In this document: positions 1 through 8,842 of the stretch, in pieces
Position numbering within the stretch: position 1 is the stretch's first letter
How the letters are laid out: the number at the start of each line of letters is the position of its first letter
Source of the DNA: Anaerolineae bacterium
GTDB lineage: Bacteria > Chloroflexota > Anaerolineae > Aggregatilineales > UBA3940
Length of the DNA: 37,526 nt
Assembly (NCBI GenBank): GCA_016928235.1
Contig: JAFGLD010000361.1
Location: forward strand, 1 to 37,526
Direction of reading: 5' to 3'
The notes under the pieces: generated by a model
What the model was told of the DNA's origin: nothing
Database searches by the model: none
What the model saw: only the letters and a program-made list of their open reading frames with translations
Translations under genes and position numbers: made by a program

Positions 1-138
1 CGCATCGTACTCCCAAACAGTCTCGGAGGCGTTGCAGGTGCCGCTGGCATCGAGGTCGATGCAGGCGATCTGGTTGGCGCCGTTGATCACGTATCGAACC
101 GTCTCTACCTGGTTGGCATCGGCGTTCCAAAAACTTGA
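1..138 (-). pseudogene. 5'-truncated coding fragment, runs off the window
   Basis: The minus strand is open from 138 down to base 1 and reads as a plausible secreted-type protein segment. It contains VETVRYVINGANQIACIDLD, and nearly every third codon position is G or C, much as in the strongest genes here. The frame is closed by a TGA at 139-141, and no ATG, GTG or TTG lies near the 5' end. The only nearby ATG (140-142) is in another frame, which gives an arginine-rich shadow. The fragment therefore looks like the inner or C-terminal part of a gene whose start was lost or frameshifted next to the methyltransferase gene. The pattern recalls the C-terminal region of pseudopilins, but this is a weak impression. 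No function is assigned. Confidence 0.4.
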
Positions 139-160
139 TCATCGAGCGCAAGATATTGAG

Positions 161-1890
<1,730 letters not shown>

Positions 1891-1896
1891 AAGGTT

Positions 1897-2646
1897 CTAG
1901 TCACTCCCTGGCTGCTCCAACGCTGCTTCCAGACGATGATGCAATGTATCGAAGTGTTCTTTGGGCAAATCGGCGAGGCTGCTTTGCAGGCGAGCGATCA
2001 AATCACCCAGGGACGCCTGGGCATGAGGCGATTTTTGCTCCAATACCTGAGATACCTCCTCCTCGACCTGAGCAACCTGTGACTGCTCAGGGGTCCATCG
2101 ACGCAACCATGCACGGCTTCGCTGAAATGTAATCCCCTGAAGGTTGTCTGTCATCTGGCGAACAGTACCTCTGACCAGTTGACTACTCCGGTCGAAGCTT
2201 GTCTTAATAATGCGCTTTACAAGAGTCATATTGATGCTATCGCATGCCTGATCGATGGCTACCCGGAGCCGAACAGCCTGAGCAACATCGCCGGGAGCAT
2301 ACCAACCGCGCTGGAAGGCATAATCGATCAAATATCCAACATAGTATGTACGAGTCACAAGATCAATTGAGCGCCGCCATTCCAGAACAAAACTCAGTTT
2401 CAAGAGCAAACGCCTCAAAAATTGTTCTACCAATCCTAGCAAACAGCCCTGAAAACAACCCAAGCTGAGCTCTTCAGATAAAGCTTCTATCTCATCCTTG
2501 CGTAAGGAAAGACGATAAGTCGATGCCAGTTCCTGGATAAGGCGACGGTAGAAAATCGACTTCACAAGATCATCGATAACTGGAATAGGGATAAGCGGAG
2601 TCAAACCGATAAACACCGCGTGAGTGATGATAACCAACTGATTCAT
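1897..2646 (-). CDS. conserved-type protein of unknown function, first gene of the R-M run
   Basis: A 249-residue protein I do not recognise. The N-terminus is hydrophobic (FIGLTPLIPIPVIDDL) and may be one membrane-associated helix or hairpin. The middle is rich in helices with many Arg and Leu residues. The C-terminal part looks like a coiled coil or amphipathic helix (QVAQVEEEVSQVLEQ, then repeated Leu/Gln segments). An open frame begins at a TTG (2652), but AGGAG at 2656-2660 sits six bases before the ATG at 2644-2646, so that ATG is the start. The stop is only six bases from the nuclease start, so all three genes are probably one transcript. Whether it serves the restriction system or merely shares its promoter is unknown. 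Confidence 0.65.
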   Translation of the reverse strand: MNQLVIITHAVFIGLTPLIPIPVIDDLVKSIFYRRLIQELASTYRLSLRKDEIEALSEELSLGCFQGCLLGLVEQFLRRLLLKLSFVLEWRRSIDLVTRTYYVGYLIDYAFQRGWYAPGDVAQAVRLRVAIDQACDSINMTLVKRIIKTSFDRSSQLVRGTVRQMTDNLQGITFQRSRAWLRRWTPEQSQVAQVEEEVSQVLEQKSPHAQASLGDLIARLQSSLADLPKEHFDTLHHRLEAALEQPGSD

Positions 2647-3535
2647 CGGCAACTCCTGGAAAACTGTTCCTCAAGAAACATCTGGCATCTTGCCATTGGC
2701 AAAGCGAATTGACAACAAACAAGTGTCCATGTTCTGCTGACATGTGCACTCAAAACCCGCACCCCACATATACGGAAATATCAACAGAATCGGGTGTTTC
2801 GCGAACTAAGGCTGTTCCAAGTTTCAAATTCGTCAATCGATCTCGTATCCCGCCTTTGTTGGCTTGGCCTTTTTGACTATTTATTTTCTTGGCACTGCCT
2901 AAGTAAGCTCATGGAGGAGTTAGGACACGAAACACTCAGGCAATTGGGTATGAAGGCGTCGACTTTCCACCTACGGTTGTCTATTCCGAGTCACTAAGTG
3001 TCAGCTTAAGCTCACTATTGTGGTATTGGCTATTAGTTTCTGCCAGGTGACCGCGAGCCACCCCCCATGAGCAGAGAACTGAAGACTGATTACCAGGCAA
3101 TGCCGGATACTTAAGCTTATCTCTGTTTAAGAAAAGGCCACACCTGAAGAGACGCAAAGGGGCCAAGCTCTCATCGGGTTATCGGGAGAAAACAATAAGG
3201 TCAGACTGATAATGCGGAATGGCGATCAGGGTTTGTCGACATTGATATGGCAAAAAGATGCTCCAGCTATTAAAGAAAATGTCAACAGACCCTGGTTCAC
3301 AGTCATGAGTAAACAACTCGAGTTTATCAATCTCTGTCGCAACTATTCAACTGTTAGCTGTAGACTAAAACTCGTCACTCGTCACTCAAAACTGTCAAGC
3401 AGCCGGCACCAATAACTGAATAGTTACTCTCTGTCTACCACAAAAGGGCATCTCCCCAACAGCAAAACACTACGCACAAAACCAGCCCATTCTTCGATGA
3501 TTCCAAAAACGTGAAATACAGGGTTATGTTCGCTA
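2647..3535. other. 889-bp stretch with no convincing gene
   Basis: The few open frames here (for example 2794-2997 plus and 2981-3166 minus) are short and lack coding-like composition. The base composition is more AT-rich than in neighbouring genes. Near the start of the R-M run lies a 13-bp palindrome, TTGCCATTGGCAA (2690-2702), about 45 bp upstream of the 2646 start, which could be an operator. At 3002-3010 and 3111-3119 there are inverted copies of AGCTTAAG. The right end holds the first terminal-inverted-repeat element (3341-3427). The promoter of the R-M run must lie here, but I cannot single out a convincing -35/-10 pair. Confidence 0.6.
3341..3427. repeat. short terminal-inverted-repeat element, copy A
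   Basis: The outer ends are AACTATTCA (3341-3349) and TGAATAGTT (3417-3425), a perfect 9-bp inverted pair. Inside, bases 3355-3427 match 5399-5471 at 71 of 73 positions, including the internal CGTCACTCGTCACTC motif. No open frame is inside. The element lies just downstream of the 3' end of the CpaF-type gene. It resembles a MITE-like or other non-autonomous dispersed repeat. No transposase is in the window, so its mode of spread is unknown. Confidence 0.75.
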
Positions 3536-4933
3536 TTAGCTCTTTGATGAAGCAGCAGCCTCAGAGCCCCTCGGCTCAAAGATCGACATTGGCAGTCTGA
3601 TACCGGCATCCTCGATACGCTGGATGCACCTGGGAACTATTCCTGTAGCCGAGAGGCGCCCAAGAATCTTCTCCTCAGTGATCGCAGTCTGCTCCCATAG
3701 GAACAGATCGTCCAAGGTAATAGTGTCCCCTTCCATGCCGGCAAGCTCGCTAATCTGGACAATGTGCCGCGCGCCATCACGAGTACGTGTCATATGAACA
3801 ATCAATTGCACTGCCGACGAGACCTGCTCGCGGATAGCACGCACAGGCAACTGCATCCCGGCGCTCAAAATCATCGTTTCCAGACGGGAAAGAGCATCTT
3901 TGGCCGTGTTAGCATGCAGGGTGCCCAGAGATCCGTCATGACCGGTATTCATGGCCTGGATCAGGTCGAGGGCTTCGCCGCCGCGGACCTCACCGACGAC
4001 AATCCGATCAGGCCGCATACGCAAGGAGTTGATAACAAGCTCACGCACCGTCATCTCACCCTTACCTTCAAGGTTAGCTGGGCGTGTCTCCAGCCGAACG
4101 ACATGCGGTTGGCGCAACTGGAGCTCGGCAGCGTTCTCGATAGTCACGATACGCTCATCATTTGGAACATATCCTGACATGACATTGAGCAGCGTCGTTT
4201 TGCCACTGCTACTTCCACCGGAAACCAGAACATTGAGTTGGGCAGTCACGATAGCCCTCAAAAACTCGAAGACATCAGAAGTACCCGTGCCAAAGTTGAT
4301 CAGATCCTGCTCGGTAAAAGGAATCTCTGAGAATTTACGGATAGTGATAACCGGTCCATCAAGCGAAACCGGCCTCACGACAACATTGACACGTGAGCCA
4401 TCCCGGAGACGCGCATCAACCATAGGAGAGTTTTCATCTACACGGCGCCCCAATGGTGTTGTGATCCGGTCGATGATACGTTTCATGTGAGCTTCGCTCT
4501 CAAAGCTCAGGCTGGTACGGTGAATACGCCCCAACCGCTCAACATAAACCCGATCGGGTCCAACCACCATGACATCGGTGGTGTCCGGATCTTGAAGAAG
4601 TGCCTCCAATGGTCCAAGCCCGATGATATCGTTGACGATCTCATCCATCAAATGGGTTCGTTCGACACGACTCAATACAACGCCGGTTTCCACCACCACT
4701 CGCTGGAATAACTCCTCGACTGCCGCGCGCAACTCCGGCGAAGGTTGTACGTCTTTAATCTTGAGCTCGGATAACACTTTCGCCTGAACGCGAGATCTGA
4801 GATCCTGTACGCTTCGCTGGGGGCCGCGGGGCGATCCAACAGCGGCACCAGACTTGCTCGTTGCCGATTGGCGGTCTGTCTTACCTTCTCCTTCAGAAGA
4901 AGGCTTCTGCTGCAAATGGTTAAGCAGCGGCAT
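3536..4933 (-). CDS. cpaF: CpaF/TadA-type secretion ATPase
   Basis: Hexameric ATPase of the CpaF/TadA branch of type II/IV secretion ATPases, which powers Flp/Tad pilus assembly or related secretion from the cytoplasmic face. The 465 residues are typical for the family. The N-terminal ~55 residues are a polar linker. An N-terminal domain (IIGLGPLEALLQDPDTTDVM, residues ~103-122) precedes the core: Walker A GGSSSGKTT (239-247), Walker B RIVVGEVRGGE (310-320) and the His box GHDGSLGTLHAN (331-342). The start is the ATG at 4931-4933 with GGAGAG upstream. No tadB, tadC, prepilin, secretin or prepilin peptidase gene is adjacent, so it is an orphan here, with a repeat element in the gene-free DNA on each side. 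Its partners must be elsewhere in the genome, if they exist. Confidence 0.93.
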   Translation of the reverse strand: MPLLNHLQQKPSSEGEGKTDRQSATSKSGAAVGSPRGPQRSVQDLRSRVQAKVLSELKIKDVQPSPELRAAVEELFQRVVVETGVVLSRVERTHLMDEIVNDIIGLGPLEALLQDPDTTDVMVVGPDRVYVERLGRIHRTSLSFESEAHMKRIIDRITTPLGRRVDENSPMVDARLRDGSRVNVVVRPVSLDGPVITIRKFSEIPFTEQDLINFGTGTSDVFEFLRAIVTAQLNVLVSGGSSSGKTTLLNVMSGYVPNDERIVTIENAAELQLRQPHVVRLETRPANLEGKGEMTVRELVINSLRMRPDRIVVGEVRGGEALDLIQAMNTGHDGSLGTLHANTAKDALSRLETMILSAGMQLPVRAIREQVSSAVQLIVHMTRTRDGARHIVQISELAGMEGDTITLDDLFLWEQTAITEEKILGRLSATGIVPRCIQRIEDAGIRLPMSIFEPRGSEAAASSKS

Positions 4934-5017
4934 AGGAAACTCTCCACATGTTTGACGTAAGCATCCAGTATCCAGTTACCGATTTCTTCGTTATCGGCCA
5001 CAATTTGGCTGTATGAT

Positions 5018-5046
5018 TGATTAGACTATCAATTCATAGGTGTCAA
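5018..5046 (-). promoter_or_regulatory. probable promoter of the CpaF-type gene
   Basis: On the minus strand TTGACA (5041-5046) is followed after 17 bases by TAATCA (5018-5023). The -35 is a perfect consensus match and the -10 is weak. A transcript would start near 5011, about 78 bases before the ATG. The same AAGTTGACA core recurs in the promoter proposed upstream of the 37317 gene. Confidence 0.45.
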
Positions 5047-5336
5047 CTTAACGATTTGGTATTGCCTGGTGAGCAGTTCTCAGTGATCAGTTCTCATTCT
5101 GTTGCTTATCGAAACGGGCTTGCCGTCGTCCGGCAAAAGCGAAAACCCAAGCACCAAAAACGCACCCTCATCGCTATGAAATTGAGTTTAAGTTGACGCT
5201 GATCCGATCCTGTTATAGCTTTTCAGAAAACATTCTGGATGGCCTTGTACTCACCAAAAGACGCTGGCTTTGTTCAGAGCATTATCTGACAAGCTATAGA
5301 TACCGTTGGCGCATAATAACGATACGAACAAATCCT

Positions 5337-5471
5337 GTAACTATTCAGCGGTTAGCTATTACTCGACGATCAAGGTTTCGGTCTGTGCCATCGGGTGATA
5401 GCTGTAAACTAAAACTCGTCACTCGTCACTCAAAACTATCAAGCAGCCGGCACCAATAACTGAATAGTTAC
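5337..5471. repeat. short terminal-inverted-repeat element, copy B
   Basis: A 135-bp element bounded by GTAACTATTCAG (5337-5348) and CTGAATAGTTAC (5460-5471), a perfect 12-bp inverted repeat. Its right half (5399-5471) is 71/73 identical to 3355-3427 in copy A. Both copies share the sequence after the left end (TATTCA then GTTAGCT), but copy B carries about 48 extra bases in between. As with copy A, it lies just beyond the 3' end of a minus-strand gene. It holds no open frame. Confidence 0.8.
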
Positions 5472-5554
5472 CAAACCCTCTCCCATTATAGTCCGAAATA
5501 TATCACACGCTCAACCTTTTGCCGCGAATTGGGCCCAGACAACCAGTCGAGGCA

Positions 5555-6976
5555 TCAGTAAGCATTCGAATCCCGTTGGAACAAGGTTTGCCACACAGCA
5601 CGGGCAATGATCCGGATGTCTAACCAGATCGACCAATTTTCAACATACCACAGATCGTATTTGGTTCGCTCGGCAATGGAGCTATCGCCCCGCAAACCAT
5701 TGACCTGCGCCCAACCGGCCATACCGGCTTTTTCACGGTGACGCTCCATATAACGGGGGATGCTCTGGCGGAACTTCTGAACGTAGATCGGACGCTCCGG
5801 GCGAGGACCAACCAGGCTCATCTCGCCCAGTAAGACATTGATCAACTGTGGAAGTTCATCGATATTCTTAGAGCGCAGCCATGCTCCCAACTTCGTACGC
5901 CGCGGATCGTTTTTGGTCGTCCAACCGGGCCCATCCTTCTCCGCATCCTGACGCATCGACCGGTACTTGATCATCTGAAAGGCCTGCCCATCTAACCCCA
6001 TACGCTCCTGGCAATAAAATACTGACCCTGGTGATTCAAGCCGAATCAAAAAAGCAAACAGCATCATAAGAGGAGAAAGTATGACTAACCCAAGGATCGC
6101 GCCAATCATGTCTATTCCACGCTTCAGGCTAAGCCGCCAACCGCGCAACTGGATATCGCGGACATTGAGGAGAGGAATACCTCCCAGATCATCAATCGTG
6201 ATGCCCGTAGTAATGAATTCGAACAGATCGGGATAAATTTTGATAGAGATACTTCCCCGCTGGCACATACTGACGATTCTGGCAATGTCATACCGATCGG
6301 TCCCCTCCGGCAGTGCAATGATAATCTCTTGAACATCTTCTTGCTCAAGAATGTCCGCTAAATCGGAGACATTCCCCAGAACTTTCACGCCGGCTGTTCT
6401 GTGCTCGTTACCATTGGTATTTACAACACCGACCAGATCATACCCCAATCCCGGAGATAACTGGATCAACCGGACAATAGCCTCAGCAGCTTCTCCGCTG
6501 CCCACAATGAGAACCTGATCGTGCCCAATACCTCGCGCGCGTAGCTGGTGCCAAACAATACGATGCGTCTCGCGTCCAAGCGCAATCAAGATCACTCCCA
6601 ACAACCAGGCATAGAGAACCATGGCACGGGGAAAATCCAACTCAAAGATAGTGTTTTTGAATGTCATAGCCGAGATCGCGACACTCAGCATCGTCGCCAC
6701 ACTGACCGCGGCAAAAACAGAGTAAACCATATCAGCACGGGAGTGGGCCCGCGCGACATGGTATAGCCGGTTAACATAAAACACGACGACAACCGTCACA
6801 ACCTGAACAACCAGCATCGGCAGGTAGTTGGCAAAACCGACGATCTCTAACGGTGTCGTCGGAAAGGGAACCAACTGGCGTGCCCTATAGCCTAACAGAA
6901 AGGCAGCCGCTGCCATCAACATATCTACTGCAATCATCGAAAGCATATAGAGAGTTCGGACTTGGGTACGGCTCAT
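5555..6976 (-). CDS. polyprenyl-phosphate sugar-1-phosphate transferase (WbaP/WcaJ family)
   Basis: Membrane enzyme that starts lipid-linked polysaccharide synthesis by transferring a hexose-1-phosphate from a UDP-sugar to undecaprenyl phosphate. The N-terminal part has about four to five transmembrane helices. A Rossmann-like CoA_binding_3 domain follows ([18 protein letters not shown]). The C-terminal catalytic domain opens with [19 protein letters not shown] and holds the catalytic Asp-Glu in [12 protein letters not shown], then [13 protein letters not shown] at 6991 opens the frame, but the ATG at 6974-6976 overlaps the upstream stop as TGATG with GAGG at good spacing, so 473 residues is preferred. 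It is coupled to the glycosyltransferase gene upstream, which suggests one exopolysaccharide or O-antigen-like glycan. The sugar substrate cannot be told from sequence. Confidence 0.93.
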   Translation of the reverse strand: MSRTQVRTLYMLSMIAVDMLMAAAAFLLGYRARQLVPFPTTPLEIVGFANYLPMLVVQVVTVVVVFYVNRLYHVARAHSRADMVYSVFAAVSVATMLSVAISAMTFKNTIFELDFPRAMVLYAWLLGVILIALGRETHRIVWHQLRARGIGHDQVLIVGSGEAAEAIVRLIQLSPGLGYDLVGVVNTNGNEHRTAGVKVLGNVSDLADILEQEDVQEIIIALPEGTDRYDIARIVSMCQRGSISIKIYPDLFEFITTGITIDDLGGIPLLNVRDIQLRGWRLSLKRGIDMIGAILGLVILSPLMMLFAFLIRLESPGSVFYCQERMGLDGQAFQMIKYRSMRQDAEKDGPGWTTKNDPRRTKLGAWLRSKNIDELPQLINVLLGEMSLVGPRPERPIYVQKFRQSIPRYMERHREKAGMAGWAQVNGLRGDSSIAERTKYDLWYVENWSIWLDIRIIARAVWQTLFQRDSNAY

Positions 6977-7899
6977 CAACCACCTCGCCAATCAGGCAAT
7001 CGTGAGGGTATGAACACCTCGGGCCAGAGACGCGGCCCCCCTTGAAGCGCAATCGACATCAACACGGCAACATGAACGATCCAGGGTGTTTGATCGCGAT
7101 AATGCTTGCTATAAAAGAGCAAAAAGGCTCTCACAAATTCATATTGGGCGCGTTTACTTTGACGGCTGGCAGCTCGCTTGACATGCGTGATCTGCACTCG
7201 TGGATAGTAGAGCACCTTCCAACCGGCTTCCTTGATTCGCTTGCACCAGTCCAGATCTTCCCCATACATAAAGAAGGTCTCATCCAATAGGCCAACCTGC
7301 TCAATAGCCTCTCGTCGCACAACCATCGAAGCCCCAACCACCGAATCAACCTCGGATACTTCATCTTCATCAAGATAAGTCAGGTTATAACGCGCAAATC
7401 TCCGACTTTTTGGAAACAATTTTGAAAAACCGAGCATTCGCCAGAAAGCCACTTCAGGAGTTGGAAAGCTTCGGCGACAAGCCAGATCGAGTTTCCCATT
7501 AACAAGTACCAGCTTGGGGCCGGCGATGCCAACCTCAGGATGAGCATCCAGATATTGCAACATTTCGAATAAGGCATCAGGCGGAATCTCGGTGTCAGGG
7601 TTCAACAACATGGCATACCGTGGCGCATCGGAAGCAGTAGTTCCATCAGATCGAACGTAGCCCAACGATCGTAAGCCCAGATTATTGCCTGCCGGGTAGC
7701 CCACATTTCCATGCCCAGAGAGAAGCACGACTTGAGGAAAACATTCAGCAACCATCTCATCGCTACCATCTTCAGAACCATTGTCCACCACAACAACACG
7801 ATACGTTACCTTGCCGGTGCCGGCAAATACGGTATCCAGACAACGCTTGAGTAGATCGCGTGTATTCCAATTGACAATCACAATGCCGAAATCAACCAT
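6976..7899 (-). CDS. family 2 glycosyltransferase (rhamnosyltransferase-like)
   Basis: Cytoplasmic GT-A glycosyltransferase of family GT2, similar in layout to WbbL-type rhamnosyltransferases. It starts with IVIVNWNTRDLLKRCLDTV, followed by VVVVDNGSEDGSDEMV for the nucleotide-sugar site, and NPDTE as the DXD-like metal motif. The acceptor region includes VVGASMVVRREAIEQVG and ETFFMYGEDLDWCKRIKEAG. The frame is open to 8013, but the conserved fold begins at MVDFGIVIVNW, so I use the ATG at 7897-7899, giving 307 residues. The upstream ribosome binding site is weak. The stop overlaps the start of the sugar-phosphate transferase gene. It would extend the lipid-linked glycan begun by that enzyme. 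The exact sugar is unknown. Confidence 0.9.
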   Translation of the reverse strand: MVDFGIVIVNWNTRDLLKRCLDTVFAGTGKVTYRVVVVDNGSEDGSDEMVAECFPQVVLLSGHGNVGYPAGNNLGLRSLGYVRSDGTTASDAPRYAMLLNPDTEIPPDALFEMLQYLDAHPEVGIAGPKLVLVNGKLDLACRRSFPTPEVAFWRMLGFSKLFPKSRRFARYNLTYLDEDEVSEVDSVVGASMVVRREAIEQVGLLDETFFMYGEDLDWCKRIKEAGWKVLYYPRVQITHVKRAASRQSKRAQYEFVRAFLLFYSKHYRDQTPWIVHVAVLMSIALQGGPRLWPEVFIPSRLPDWRGG

Positions 7900-7976
7900 G
7901 ACTGCGATTCTAACCTGTGGAGTGAGGGATGGCAACCAATCACACATTTGGCATACCACTAGGACTATTGTACACT

Positions 7977-8005
7977 TTGCACAATTCCTTACTCGGAGGC
8001 ATAAT
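7977..8005 (+). promoter_or_regulatory. probable promoter of the lipoprotein gene
   Basis: TTGCAC (7977-7982), a 17-base spacer and CATAAT (8000-8005). Transcription would begin near 8012, leaving a leader of about 90 bases before the ATG at 8103. An imperfect 19-bp palindrome, ATTGTACACTTTGCACAAT (7967-7985), overlaps the -35 box and could be an operator. Confidence 0.45.
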
Positions 8006-8102
8006 GTAACCATAAGTATGGAATCCGGCTTCAGAGAAAACAGGCCCAGAAATGGAGCGTTGCGGATTCCTTATTCTATGTTCACCAACATGGAGGATGA
8101 GG

Positions 8103-8681
8103 ATGATAAAGTTGTCAGATTTTCTGAAGGGTAGTATTAAGGTAAGCGGGCTTACCCTGCTGGTACTGCTTGCAGCAGCCCTGAGTGCCTGCGGCGCCAT
8201 GGGCGGCGGCAGTTTGCCCACGGCAACCGCGGCACTACCCACCGCTGTTGGCGGCGGTGATGTTCGCGAGCTGCCAACCCCCCTACCGGCTGAGGAAGTC
8301 GGCGTTGGCGCTACCAGCGGCGCACAGGACACCCCGGAAGGAACGTGGGGCAACTACCTGCGCGACATCATTGCGGAGCAAAATCAGGCCCAGAGTTCCA
8401 AAATTAACCTGTATGAGCGATACGAAGCACCTTCGATCACTCAGCAAAAGCTGAACACGCTTGTCAAAGCAGTCGCCCTGGTCTCTGATCGCTCAAAGAT
8501 TACCGAAAACAAAGAAGGCGTCGCTGTCGTCAATGGCGATTTCGACATCCGTTTCACCAAAGCAAACGGTGATACCGAAACACGAACCTGCAAAATCACA
8601 GTGCAGATAGAGCGGTACGATAGCACCTGGTATGTATTAAATCCACAGCCATTGGCTATCTTCAGCGTATGCAGCAAGTAG
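8103..8681 (+). CDS. lipoprotein of unknown function
   Basis: A 192-residue predicted lipoprotein. A positively charged start (MIKLSDFLKGSIK) leads into a hydrophobic segment and the lipobox LSAC, so the mature protein begins at that cysteine and is membrane-anchored. A low-complexity linker rich in Pro, Thr, Ala and Gly follows, then a folded domain of about 120 residues (WGNYLRDIIAEQNQAQSSK, ending LAIFSVCSK) that I do not recognise. Upstream in-frame starts exist at 8052 and 8097, but GGAGG sits six bases before the ATG at 8103, which decides the start. It diverges from the glycosyltransferase operon and is followed by a strong hairpin terminator, so it is probably monocistronic. Confidence 0.8.
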   Translation: MIKLSDFLKGSIKVSGLTLLVLLAAALSACGAMGGGSLPTATAALPTAVGGGDVRELPTPLPAEEVGVGATSGAQDTPEGTWGNYLRDIIAEQNQAQSSKINLYERYEAPSITQQKLNTLVKAVALVSDRSKITENKEGVAVVNGDFDIRFTKANGDTETRTCKITVQIERYDSTWYVLNPQPLAIFSVCSK

Positions 8682-8691
8682 TAAGGCCCAA

Positions 8692-8760
8692 CACAAGGCA
8701 CGGGATTGATTAACACAGTCCATTGACTGTCTGGCCCGCCAGACTCGGGTGTGCCTTGTT
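8692..8760 (+). other. nested inverted repeats in the 3' region of the lipoprotein transcript
   Basis: An outer pair, ACAAGGCAC (8693-8701) and GTGCCTTGT (8751-8759), encloses an inner hairpin GTCTGG-CCCG-CCAGAC (8729-8744). The RNA could fold into a long bulged stem before the terminator. No T-run follows, so it is not itself a typical terminator. Confidence 0.45.
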
Positions 8761-8800
8761 GATCTACGAGAGACACTGAATTAGATATCAAGATCGTCGG

Positions 8801-8837
8801 CGCCAGATGCTTCTCTTGCATCTGGCGTTCTGCTTTT
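8801..8837 (+). terminator. rho-independent terminator of the lipoprotein gene
   Basis: Perfect 10-bp stem CGCCAGATGC (8801-8810) and GCATCTGGCG (8818-8827) with a 7-base loop, then TTCTGCTTTT on the plus strand. It lies between the convergent lipoprotein and MurE-like genes. On the minus strand no T-run follows. Confidence 0.75.
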
Positions 8838-8842
8838 ATCGC

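Larger units (their letters stand above)
4934..5554. other. 621-bp stretch without a gene, rich in repeats
   Basis: Contents read left to right: the leader and probable promoter of the CpaF gene; a 10-bp inverted pair GTCAACTTAA (5042-5051) and TTAAGTTGAC (5188-5197) about 136 bp apart; a direct repeat CAGTTCTCA (5073-5081 and 5087-5095); and the second terminal-inverted-repeat element (5337-5471). I see no protein frame with coding character. The inverted TTAAGTTGAC pair could bound another small mobile unit, but its left copy also forms the -35 region of the CpaF promoter. Confidence 0.6.

Noticed and set aside
2794-2997. A 67-residue plus-strand open frame in the gene-poor region
   Set aside because: No ribosome binding site, AT-rich with no codon bias, and no family resemblance. 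Not kept as a gene or as a transposase remnant.
3951-4490. A 179-residue plus-strand open frame opposite the CpaF gene
   Set aside because: Antisense to the Walker-motif region of a complete gene; Ser/Thr/Arg-rich shadow.
2998-5060. Weak similarity between 2998-3033 and 5039-5070 (TGTCA, CTTAA, TGGTATTG)
   Set aside because: The match is short and gapped and does not extend, unlike the clear 73-base repeat; it may be chance or a very old copy.
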